NCBI RefSeq assembly: GCF_014873145.1
Contig: NZ_JADBEK010000001.1
Coordinates: forward strand, 11,718,001 to 11,782,000
Direction of reading: 5' to 3'
DNA: 64,000 nt
From: Nonomuraea angiospora
GTDB lineage: Bacteria > Actinomycetota > Actinomycetes > Streptosporangiales > Streptosporangiaceae
Part shown: piece after piece, positions 52,412-59,674 of the stretch
Numbering within the stretch: the stretch's first letter is position 1
Layout of the letters: every line of letters starts with the position of its first letter
Made by a program: the position numbers and the translations under genes
Notes under the pieces: model-generated
Databases searched by the model: none
Seen by the model: the letters and a program-made list of their open reading frames with translations, nothing else
Told to the model about the DNA's origin: nothing

Positions 52412-52413
52412 GC
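52409..52413. repeat. Target-site duplication, left copy
   Basis: ACGGC directly outside the left transposon end, identical to 59625-59629. Confidence 0.9.
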
Positions 52414-52458
52414 TGAGACTCCCAGAGATAGTTGTCACATCCCAGCCATACTTGTCAC
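52414..52458 (+). repeat. Left transposon end with two TnsB-site copies
   Basis: Inverted repeat 52414-52438, then site L1 CCCAGAGATAGTTGTCAC (52421) and L2 CCCAGCCATACTTGTCAC (52441), 20 bp apart. Confidence 0.88.
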
Positions 52459-52495
52459 CAAGATCAGGTTGGCGGTGGCGTCGGGAGGCGAATCG

Positions 52496-52858
52496 GTGAC
52501 GACGGACGTGGCGGCAATGACAGAACGCGAGTACTTCGCCTTCGTGGCCAAGCGGTTGGGCATGTTCGTGGCGGGGTCGAGATTCGCTGGGGTGGAAGGG
52601 TTTCTGGACGGCTATGATCAGCACGCGCTGCGGCATGGAGGTCCTGGCCTGCGTGGCTGGCGGGAGTGGCTGGTAGCTCGGCGAGGCCAGGACTGCAACC
52701 ACGGCTGGCATGGCCAAGTGCGTCATATCGCTCTCCCTGATGGGTGGGAGCGGTGGGATCTGTCCCGCGAAGAGGAAGCCAAGGTTATCGAGGTCCTCTT
52801 CACGCTGCTGGATGAGTTTCTCGCTGAACGGGAACTGTCGACGGCGCCTGGTAACTAG
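52496..52858 (+). CDS. Small cargo protein of unknown function
   Basis: 120 residues from GTG 52496 with GGGAGG seven bases upstream; a later ATG at 52517 is possible. Soluble, Trp-rich and mostly helical: GMFVAGSRFAGVEGFLDGYDQHA, LRGWREWLVARRG, HGWHGQVRHIAL, then a C-terminal helix EEEAKVIEVLFTLLDEFLAERE. Not assigned to a named family. It is the only gene on its strand inside the left half of the transposon and ends tail to tail with tniQ: both stop codons use the palindrome CTAG at 52855-52858. Confidence 0.65.
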   Translation: MTTDVAAMTEREYFAFVAKRLGMFVAGSRFAGVEGFLDGYDQHALRHGGPGLRGWREWLVARRGQDCNHGWHGQVRHIALPDGWERWDLSREEEAKVIEVLFTLLDEFLAERELSTAPGN

Positions 52859-54471
52859 ACCATCCGGCGATAGCTTCGGGTGACAAAGAGCTGCTGGCGG
52901 GCATATTGCTGGTGGATGCCCTGGGTGGACATGCCGACGGCTGCGGCGAGCTCGGCCCAGCTCACCGGCTTGGGCAGGTTCCGTGCGATGGTGAGCGCTT
53001 CGTACTCGTCCCTGTCCAGCTCACGGAGGATGCGTTTCGTGCGTTCCATGGTGAGCTTCACGAGCGCGATCGCGATATCCGGTGTGGGGCTCGGGTCGGC
53101 GCGGGCGGCGGCCAGGGCGTCTTCCAGGGGAAGGAGTTCACCGCGTTCGTGCCAGGCCAGCGCTGCGGGGCCCGTGGCGTAGCGGTCCGTGAGCAGTTCC
53201 AGGCCGGTCAGCGGGGAGGTGGCCGATCGGGCGCGTGGAGGAGGTGGTGGTGGGTGCATGTTGCCTCGCATCGGAGTGCGTCGGAAGACCTCGGCGAGCG
53301 TGCTGGAGCGCCGTGAACTGGTGCGGATGGCGTTGGCCGTCCGCGGGTCGTGCTTGGCGCGGCCGATCAGCTCTTGGAAGGTGTCCCGGGCGCTGTCGGG
53401 GGACGGTTTGCCGAGCAGTTTGTGCGTGATGCAGAGCAGCGCGGCGCAGGCCAGGGCATCGGTCGGCGGGGCGGCCCAGGGAGAGCGGAAACCTCGCCTG
53501 GCCGCTGCCGACGAGGCGTCCGACTGTCGGAGGCGCAGCTCCACTTCGGTGTCGATCGCTGCGGCGAGCGTGCGGGAGGGACAGAGCCGCCGCGTCGCCG
53601 GCCAGGACAGCAGGATTAGGCCGGCGGTGAGGGCGGTGTCGGTGAGGTATTGCAGGGGGTCGACGGCCCGGCCCAGCACGGTGGGTGGTTCTGTCGTCGG
53701 CTGCCCGGGTTCGATGTGCTGCAGAAGCCGGGTCTGCAGCTTGAGCAGGCGGCGCAGGTCAGCGACTTCCAAGGGCGGCGTTGCCAGGTCGGTCAGTGTC
53801 GCCGCGCAGGCCGGCGTGCGTGGCCGGAGCGAGTAAGGGACCTTCTGCGGGACGGTTGCGACGGTGGCGCGGCATCGCAGGGGGTGCAGGCTCGGGTCGG
53901 TGGCCCGGCCGACCGCGCAGGGCGGGGACTGCGCGCTGGTGGTGTGTCCGCAGACGCGGCAACGGGCGACGAGGACCGTCATGTGCTCTGGGCAGATGAA
54001 GACCACCGGCAGGTGCCACTGCTTGCGCCAAGAGCCGCCGAACTCCGTCTGGACGGGACTTCCGTCGCCGGCCAGGCATTGCGGGCACCAGCGGCTGGCA
54101 GCGGTGAAGACCCACGGGGTCTCGAAGGCAGCGCGGCGGAGATCGTCAGAGGCACCCTTGCCGCGGTCGGGGAGCCGGAGAGCAGAGAAGGACCTCATCT
54201 GCAGGTTCTCTGCTTCTTGCCTGGTCAGACGGGTGCTTTCGGCGAAGACGCCGAGAGCGGAAGCATCGTCGAAGAAGGCGAGCCGGCGGCTGGGGATCTG
54301 ATGCGGAAGGTGAGCTGGGAGGCCGAGCCGCCTGACGGCCGGCATGAGCCCGGTCAGAACGGTGAGTTGTGCGGGGGAGATCTCCAGCCGGTAGGACAGC
54401 CGCAGGACATAGCCGCGCAGCGATTCGTCGGGCAGCGGGTCCAGGCTTCGGGGGAGGGGGAGAACGTCCAT
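52855..54471 (-). CDS. tniQ: TniQ-family target-selection protein
   Basis: 538 residues from ATG 54471 (upstream starts possible). The N-terminus LPLPRSLDPLPDESLRGYVLRLS is the TniQ hallmark. A zinc-binding region follows: CPQC (Cys129, Cys132), CPEH (Cys160, His163) and CRVC (Cys171, Cys174). The C-terminal half is a long variable region with an HTH-like end (SWAELAAAVGMSTQGIHQQYARQQLF). It is larger than TniQ of CRISPR-associated systems and nearer TnsD in size, fitting recognition of a DNA target site. It would recruit TnsC to the target. Confidence 0.92.
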   Translation of the reverse strand: MDVLPLPRSLDPLPDESLRGYVLRLSYRLEISPAQLTVLTGLMPAVRRLGLPAHLPHQIPSRRLAFFDDASALGVFAESTRLTRQEAENLQMRSFSALRLPDRGKGASDDLRRAAFETPWVFTAASRWCPQCLAGDGSPVQTEFGGSWRKQWHLPVVFICPEHMTVLVARCRVCGHTTSAQSPPCAVGRATDPSLHPLRCRATVATVPQKVPYSLRPRTPACAATLTDLATPPLEVADLRRLLKLQTRLLQHIEPGQPTTEPPTVLGRAVDPLQYLTDTALTAGLILLSWPATRRLCPSRTLAAAIDTEVELRLRQSDASSAAARRGFRSPWAAPPTDALACAALLCITHKLLGKPSPDSARDTFQELIGRAKHDPRTANAIRTSSRRSSTLAEVFRRTPMRGNMHPPPPPPRARSATSPLTGLELLTDRYATGPAALAWHERGELLPLEDALAAARADPSPTPDIAIALVKLTMERTKRILRELDRDEYEALTIARNLPKPVSWAELAAAVGMSTQGIHQQYARQQLFVTRSYRRMV

Positions 54472-54484
54472 GTTGTCCACTGTC

Positions 54485-55756
54485 TTAGCTCGCTGAGGAA
54501 CTGCTGGCCGGCCCACGGTCGTCGAAGACCGTGTTGCGGCCGCGCTTGTATGCCGGTGCAGGCCGGGGCGGCTGGGGGACCTCGGGGATCTCTCCGGCTT
54601 GCGGGTCGCGTCCGGGGACGTCCCGCAGGTCGATGTGAATGTCGTCGAGGAGGCTGACGGTGAGCTTCTCGGTGCCGTTGTCGATCGCGGCGGCGCATCC
54701 GTCCTCGATGAGCCGTTCCAGGAGGCCGACGACTCCCTGGGTGCGGCGGAACAGGTATTCCGGCATGTCGCCGGTGGTCAGCATGCCGGGCTCGGCGTGG
54801 AACAGGCGCAGGCAGTCTTCGAGGCCGGCCAGGTGGCTGGTCCAGGCGGCGATCCTGGCCGGGCTGTCGTAGCGGAACGGGTCGAGGTCGATCAGGTCGA
54901 AGCGCCGGTCGGTCTGCGTCCCCGCCTCGTCGTTGAAGTAGCTCTTGCCGTCTTTCCGGGGCAGGAAGCGCCATTGGCCGGAGGCCGCGTCGTAGTGCCC
55001 GCCGGTCAGCAGCCCGGATTGCCGGATGCCGACACCCACCAGGACGAGTGTGACGTTCATGCTCATCAGCCCGCGCATCAGGTCCAGCGCGTCCTGATCG
55101 GCCTCGCGGTGCATCTTCAACCGGGTCACATCGTCCAGGATCAGGACGCGCGTGCCGTGATCGCGAAGTGACGCGCGGACCAGCCGGCAGAGCTGGGGCA
55201 GGGTCGCGCCCCGAGCGATCGGAGCGCCGAAGAAGTCGAGGATGGCCTCGCAGACGCTCTTGGGCTTGGCCGTCACCGGCGTCTGCACGTAGGCGACGGG
55301 CGCGTGCAGATCACGGGTCCCCGCGACGGCATCAGGGTTGAGCTCCTGATGCAGATCGCGCAGGAAGTCCTCGAAGGCGGCCGCGCAATCGCAGACCGTC
55401 TCCGTCTTGCCCTGGAACCCGCCGCCGGAGACCATCAGGCCGGACTGCGTGCTCGCCTTGGTCTTCAACGCGTTGTTCTGCATCCGAAAGCGCATCAGCC
55501 GGTCAACGGCCGCGCTCATCGGCGTCTCCAGCAGCGGCAGATTGACGTGCGTGGCAGTGCGGTGCAAGTCATGCAGCGCCTTGCGGCGCGGGCTCAACCG
55601 GCGATAGTCGGCCAGCGTCAGCCGCGGCGCTGGCTGAAACGACGCCCGGGTGAGCCGATAACGCTGCCAGCCCGCGAGGGTCTCGCGGTCCGGCGGCTGC
55701 GTCACCGGGAGCACGAACGGGCTGACCGGCTGACCGGCAGGCTCAGGCTGGATCAT
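54485..55756 (-). CDS. tnsC: TnsC/TniB-family AAA+ ATPase
   Basis: 423 residues from ATG 55756 (GGAGGG eight bases upstream; ATG 55762 also possible), overlapping the tnsB end. Walker A GGGFQGKT (about 111-118), Walker B VLILDD (204-209), sensor region VLVGVGIRQSG. It links target-bound TniQ to the transposase and confers target immunity. The start of tniQ lies 13 bp after its stop. Confidence 0.92.
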   Translation of the reverse strand: MIQPEPAGQPVSPFVLPVTQPPDRETLAGWQRYRLTRASFQPAPRLTLADYRRLSPRRKALHDLHRTATHVNLPLLETPMSAAVDRLMRFRMQNNALKTKASTQSGLMVSGGGFQGKTETVCDCAAAFEDFLRDLHQELNPDAVAGTRDLHAPVAYVQTPVTAKPKSVCEAILDFFGAPIARGATLPQLCRLVRASLRDHGTRVLILDDVTRLKMHREADQDALDLMRGLMSMNVTLVLVGVGIRQSGLLTGGHYDAASGQWRFLPRKDGKSYFNDEAGTQTDRRFDLIDLDPFRYDSPARIAAWTSHLAGLEDCLRLFHAEPGMLTTGDMPEYLFRRTQGVVGLLERLIEDGCAAAIDNGTEKLTVSLLDDIHIDLRDVPGRDPQAGEIPEVPQPPRPAPAYKRGRNTVFDDRGPASSSSAS

Positions 55757-57989
55757 GCTCATCGCCCTCCGGATCCTCCGTCTCGTCGGCGGCGGGAAGC
55801 AGGAACAGATTGCCCCGCCGGTAGCTGTCTCCCAGGCGGCCGGGCAGGTTCGGCTTCTCGGCTGTTGTGGCCTCCCGTCGACGCCGCCGTTCGGCATCGA
55901 CCGCCTGAACTGCCTGAACGGGACGCGGTGCGGCGGGCAGGGCCGTCACAGTGTTCTCCGTCGGCCGCTCTTGACCAGCGGCGGCCGGGGGCCGGTCCGC
56001 GGCTGCGGCCTGTCCTTGCAAGGCTTCGCGCGCGTGCTCGGCCCGCTTCTTCTTCGGCATCTGCGTCGGCCAGGAGGCCACCGGGATGAGGCCGCCGATG
56101 AGTTCCAGCAGCACCGGCAGCAACTCGGCGTCGGACCGGGGGGCCAGCCCTGCCCGTTTGGCCTCCCGCAGCAGCTCGGTGACCCGGGCGTCGCCGAAGC
56201 AGGGCACCTCCCCCTCCGGTGGCAGCCCGGTCCACCGCAGCGTGTGCCACTCCTCGGTGCGTGGATCTTGGAAGAAGGTGTAGCGCCGATCGCGAGGATC
56301 ACGGCGGATCACCCAGCCGCGCTTGTGCCGGCCGCCCCTGGCAGAGGGCTGGTTGCGGAAGTCGTCCAGGGCTGGATCGTCATAGAACAGGCCGCGGACC
56401 TTCACCCCGCGCCCCGGGTCGATGCGCCGGACGTAAGTGATGGGCAGCAGCTCGAAGAACAACTCCGGGGCGGGGATCTGCATCGCGAACCCGCCCTGGC
56501 CCATGGCCACCGCCATCAGGCTGTTGGGGCTGTGCTCCTCGCCCGGCCCCCACGCGGGGGCGTGACCGCCGAGTTTGCGGTTCTGCCAGACCTTCACGAT
56601 CCAGGTGGCGATCTCGTGTTCCATCTGCTCGATGGTCAGCACCGCGTCCCCTTCGGGATCGGATCCGCGGTCGGCGACGTCGACGCCGGTGTAACCGAGC
56701 AGCCGCTCGAACAGCAGCGACCGGAACGCGCCGAAGGCCCGCTCGATGGCCTGCTTGTCCGTCGGCCGCAGCACCCTCGACGGCAGGATGTTCGTCCCGA
56801 TCACACGCTGGACCTCCACCAAGTGGTGGTTGCGATAGACCGACCCGTGATCAGTGGTCACCGTCTCCGGCGTGAAGAACGGCAGCGCGGCCACCTTGTG
56901 CCCGGCGAACTCCGCCACCACCGTGGCCGGCAACCCCGGATAGGGCCACTCCAGCTCCTCGCCCCAATCCTCCCGCAGCGGCAGAGGCATCATCATGTCG
57001 CGCAGCAACATCGCGACATCGATCGAGGAGTCGGAGACCAGCGTCAGCCGGAACGCCACCGCCGAATGCGTGTAGGCGTCCAGACCCGTGGTCAGATGCA
57101 CCGACACCGGTTCGCCGAACACGCCGTCCAGCACCTTCACCGGCAAGATCGTGGTGTCCAGGACCACCACCTGCCCCGGCCGGTGCACGACCACGTGCTG
57201 CCCGGATGCCTTGAGTGAGGAGGCGGCATAGCGCTGACGCGCCCCGCCGGGCCCAAACAGCTCCTTCCAGACCAGCCGCAGCGTCTCCCGGGCGGGCACC
57301 GGAATCTGCGGGCCGTGCTTCTCCAGGACCAGCTGGCGCAGCAGCACCTCGCGCGAGGCCATGCTCATCCGCGAGCGCCGCAGCGACTCCTGCCGAACCT
57401 CATAGATCGCTTCCAAGACCAGATCGCTGACGCTGGGATGACCGCCTCCCGGCCGCAGCCACCGGCCGTCCGCGCAACCCAGCGCGCCCAGACGCCGCTT
57501 GCGGACCTCCCACCTGATCAACGTCCGGTAGCCGACCTTGTGCAAGGCCAGCAGCCGGGCGTGCTCACGATCGAGCGCGCGCAGCTCGGCGACCTTCGCG
57601 TGGCGCCGCTGGGTGAGCGTGGTGGCCGCCGGATCGTAGGCCGGCTTCGGCTCACCCGGGCCGGGGCGGGTGGGATCGCCGCCGCGAAACCCGGTTTCGA
57701 CCTCGAGCAGGTGCGCCATCCGCAAGGCGACCAGGTCCTGCTGATGAGGTGTCAGATCGTCGAGCACGGCCGGCTGACGGCTGCCCTGGGCCGGCGATCC
57801 CACCGCCTCAGGTTCGGGCCCGAAGCCGGCGTGCGTGAGCAGATACCGGATGTTCGTGCGCTCCCGCAGCCCGTTCTCGCTCATCAGCACGACCCGACTG
57901 TGCTGAGGTTCGAGCTGGTCGACCACCCAGCGCATGCCGTGCATCTCCACGTCGGAGCCGACCGCAAGGTTCAGTAATCCCGCACTCAT
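55743..57989 (-). CDS. tnsB: TnsB/TniA-family DDE transposase
   Basis: 748 residues; ATG overlaps the tnsA stop (ATGA). N-terminal HTH regions bind the end repeats; the catalytic core has Asp about 278 (VVVLDTTIL), Asp about 376 (TTDHGSVYRNHH) and Glu about 415 (KQAIERAFGAF), then a Mu-transposase C-terminal barrel and a polar tail that would contact TnsC. It cuts the 3' ends and joins them to the target. Confidence 0.94.
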   Translation of the reverse strand: MSAGLLNLAVGSDVEMHGMRWVVDQLEPQHSRVVLMSENGLRERTNIRYLLTHAGFGPEPEAVGSPAQGSRQPAVLDDLTPHQQDLVALRMAHLLEVETGFRGGDPTRPGPGEPKPAYDPAATTLTQRRHAKVAELRALDREHARLLALHKVGYRTLIRWEVRKRRLGALGCADGRWLRPGGGHPSVSDLVLEAIYEVRQESLRRSRMSMASREVLLRQLVLEKHGPQIPVPARETLRLVWKELFGPGGARQRYAASSLKASGQHVVVHRPGQVVVLDTTILPVKVLDGVFGEPVSVHLTTGLDAYTHSAVAFRLTLVSDSSIDVAMLLRDMMMPLPLREDWGEELEWPYPGLPATVVAEFAGHKVAALPFFTPETVTTDHGSVYRNHHLVEVQRVIGTNILPSRVLRPTDKQAIERAFGAFRSLLFERLLGYTGVDVADRGSDPEGDAVLTIEQMEHEIATWIVKVWQNRKLGGHAPAWGPGEEHSPNSLMAVAMGQGGFAMQIPAPELFFELLPITYVRRIDPGRGVKVRGLFYDDPALDDFRNQPSARGGRHKRGWVIRRDPRDRRYTFFQDPRTEEWHTLRWTGLPPEGEVPCFGDARVTELLREAKRAGLAPRSDAELLPVLLELIGGLIPVASWPTQMPKKKRAEHAREALQGQAAAADRPPAAAGQERPTENTVTALPAAPRPVQAVQAVDAERRRRREATTAEKPNLPGRLGDSYRRGNLFLLPAADETEDPEGDEHDPA

Positions 57990-58828
57990 CGCCCGGCCTC
58001 CTCGGCGGGGTAAACGATCGAGTCGTCGGTAAGCGGGCAGACCAGGTCAACACCTGCCCGCCGCCACCACAACAGGTGCAGTAGCTGAGCGCGAGCGACA
58101 GCCGAAGCGACCGTGCCGGCCACCAGCGTGCCGAACGAGCAGGGCCCAGACCGCAGCCTGTCCAGCAGAAGCGGCCGCAGCTTCAACGGATCAGACGACG
58201 ACCGGCGCTGGGAGGAAATACCGTCCAGCGTCGTCATCACCTGCTGCCGCCAGCCGGCCACCACCAGATACCGCCATCCACAGGCCAACGCGACCTCCGC
58301 CGTGGCGGCGAACTTGACCCGGTCGTCCGGACCGATCCGGCCCTGGGGACGCACATCGATCAGCCACGTCCCCGACCTCGTGACCGCCAGGACATCCGGG
58401 GCATGCTTCGCAGGGCCCTCTGGCGTGGCGAAGTGCAACCAGAACGGCTGACACAACAGCGTGGTGATCCCGCCCAGGAAGTCCAGCGCCAGCAGGAGCT
58501 TGGCCTCCTCTAGACTCTCGAACCCCACCTGCAGGCCCGTACTGACCATGTAGGCCAGCCCGGGCCGGTGTCGTTGCCCTGTCCGCCAGGTGAACCGGCG
58601 CGCCGGCTCGGCCCGGCGCACCTCGAACGAGGTCATGTCACGGACGGGGCAGACCACCTCTGTGCTGTTGACCTGCCACGACGTCGTCCATCTCCGAGAC
58701 CAGTCCGGGCTCATGCTCCAGCCCAGCTCGGCCCAGGACACCGCCCCGGGATCTCCGATGATCAGGTCCAGGAGATCACAGCAATGCGAGAGAACCTCGC
58801 GTGTGTCACACCGTCCCAGCGGCACCAT
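57986..58828 (-). CDS. tnsA: TnsA-like transposase endonuclease subunit
   Basis: 280 residues. The PD-(D/E)XK-like core: FESLEEAKLLLALDF (Glu about 104-108), KHAPDVLAV (Asp145) and WLIDVRPQ (Asp158, Arg160 where Tn7 TnsA has Lys). TnsA cleaves the 5' ends, so with TnsB the element moves by cut and paste. TACCGT stands 6 nt before the ATG, making this the leaderless first gene of the operon. Confidence 0.85.
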   Translation of the reverse strand: MVPLGRCDTREVLSHCCDLLDLIIGDPGAVSWAELGWSMSPDWSRRWTTSWQVNSTEVVCPVRDMTSFEVRRAEPARRFTWRTGQRHRPGLAYMVSTGLQVGFESLEEAKLLLALDFLGGITTLLCQPFWLHFATPEGPAKHAPDVLAVTRSGTWLIDVRPQGRIGPDDRVKFAATAEVALACGWRYLVVAGWRQQVMTTLDGISSQRRSSSDPLKLRPLLLDRLRSGPCSFGTLVAGTVASAVARAQLLHLLWWRRAGVDLVCPLTDDSIVYPAEEAGR

Positions 58829-58834
58829 CGCACC

Positions 58835-58840
58835 ACGGTA
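58835..58840 (-). promoter_or_regulatory. -10 box of the leaderless tnsABC-tniQ operon
   Basis: TACCGT on the reverse strand, 6 nt before the tnsA ATG at 58828. No clear -35. Confidence 0.45.
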
Positions 58841-58940
58841 GGAATCGCGTTATGTGCAGCTCTATATACGCAGAGCAACACTTCTGTGTCCTAGATGATC
58901 AATTCCAAGGGGTGCCTGCCGAGGGTGTGGGGGTGGGCGG

Positions 58941-59330
58941 TCAGGCGTCGGGGTCGACTTCGGGGTGCGTAAACCGCACGGGCTTGCCCAGCGACCGGGC
59001 GTAGGCGATTTCGGCTCGGGTGCTGTCTCCGATGTAGTCGCCGACTACGAACACCTCATCAGCGAGCCGGATCTTCGCGAGGTGCAGATCGTCGAGTCGA
59101 ACCTTCAGCGCCTCGGCCTCGACAGGATCGGACCAAAGTTCGTGCGGCGACTTCATGTCGCAACCCGGCTTGACGACAATCTTCCCGGCTTTGGTCTCCC
59201 GCAGATCGGCCTCGGTCATCTCGGTCATGAAGCGGGTGGAGCCGCAGATCACGACGATACGCGGGAGGCTCAGCTGCTTCTTCGCGTCGGCGAGTTTCTC
59301 CTCGGGGGTGAGCTGTTGCGGGTATGACAC
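58941..59330 (-). CDS. Nucleoside 2-deoxyribosyltransferase-like protein
   Basis: 129 residues from GTG 59330 with AGGAGGA upstream. Rossmann-like fold: VVICGSTRF at the start, ADEVFVVGDYIGDSTRAEIAYARSLGKPVRF near the end, the pattern of DUF4406/nucleoside 2-deoxyribosyltransferase-type proteins (D-E-V-x-V-V then S-x-x-A-E-I-A-Y-A). It may bind or cleave a nucleoside or nucleotide; catalysis is unproven. Sits as a passenger in the IS relic inside the transposon. Confidence 0.75.
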   Translation of the reverse strand: MSYPQQLTPEEKLADAKKQLSLPRIVVICGSTRFMTEMTEADLRETKAGKIVVKPGCDMKSPHELWSDPVEAEALKVRLDDLHLAKIRLADEVFVVGDYIGDSTRAEIAYARSLGKPVRFTHPEVDPDA

Positions 59331-59368
59331 TGGTTCCTCCTGGTGATGTGGTCCAAGGGGTGCCTGCG

Positions 59369-59455
59369 GAGACGAACGCGCTGACCGCCGCGATCTGGCA
59401 CAACGACGCCACCGGACCAACCGTCCTACGCTCACTGATCGCCTACGATCACTGA
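59369..59455 (+). pseudogene. C-terminal remnant of an IS transposase
   Basis: In-frame tail reading LTAAIWHND, then LRSLIAYDH and stop, the typical end of DDE transposases of IS5/IS982-like elements. No start or catalytic core remains. Family assignment is tentative. Confidence 0.65.
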
Positions 59456-59490
59456 CCTCTTGGAATAGATCATCTAGCGCGATGCTCAAG

Positions 59491-59624
59491 GTGACAACTA
59501 CCGCAAGCAGCTTGGCGCAGGTGACGGATACCCCCGGGAAGAAGTGACAGATACCTCTGGGCAAGGGGGTGCCGGAGGGCTGTACGCGATGGATACTCAG
59601 TGACAGTTATCGCTGGCAGTCACA
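59491..59624 (-). repeat. Right transposon end with four TnsB-site copies
   Basis: Read outside-in on the reverse strand: R1 at 59600-59616 (CCAGCGATAACTGTCAC), R2 at 59544-59561 (CCCAGAGGTATCTGTCAC), R3 at 59521-59538 (CCCGGGGGTATCCGTCAC), R4 at 59491-59507 (GCGGTAGTTGTCAC). The inverted repeat is 59600-59624. Confidence 0.88.
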
Positions 59625-59629
59625 ACGGC
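59625..59629. repeat. Target-site duplication, right copy
   Basis: ACGGC directly outside the right transposon end; the remaining 45 bp to the glpK stop contain nothing else recognisable. Confidence 0.9.
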
Positions 59630-59674
59630 GAGTGGGTCGACGGCTCCGCCGCGAGCCCGGCGGCACCCGTGGTC

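Larger units (their letters stand above)
58891..59477. mobile_element. Relic insertion sequence carrying a passenger gene
   Basis: 23-bp terminal inverted repeats (58891-58913 and 59455-59477; 21 of 23 match, core CTAGATGATC then ATTCCAAG). Between them lie the passenger gene 58941-59330 and, at the right, only the last 28 codons of a transposase, whose stop abuts the repeat. The word TCCAAGGGGTGCCTGC occurs at 58904 and 59352, on both sides of the passenger. No target duplication is evident. Confidence 0.75.
52414..59624. mobile_element. Tn7-like transposon (TnsA-TnsB-TnsC-TniQ), complete
   Basis: 7,211 bp. Imperfect 25-bp terminal inverted repeats (20 of 25 match; tips TGAGACT and TGTGACT) and a 5-bp duplication ACGGC fix both ends. 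Core genes tnsA, tnsB, tnsC and tniQ read leftward with overlaps or short gaps. A cargo gene sits at the left end, an IS relic with a passenger gene at the right. All core genes are full length with catalytic motifs mostly intact, so it may be active. It inserted in the short gap between glpK and the HTH-ClpN gene. Confidence 0.93.

Noticed and set aside
58941..59330. Anti-phage role for the deoxyribosyltransferase-like passenger
   Set aside because: Location in a mobile element is suggestive, but neither a partner gene nor a defence-type domain is visible.
52414..59624. CRISPR-associated transposon (CAST)
   Set aside because: TnsA/B/C and TniQ are present, but there is no cas gene, no repeat-spacer array and no crRNA-like repeat in or near the element.
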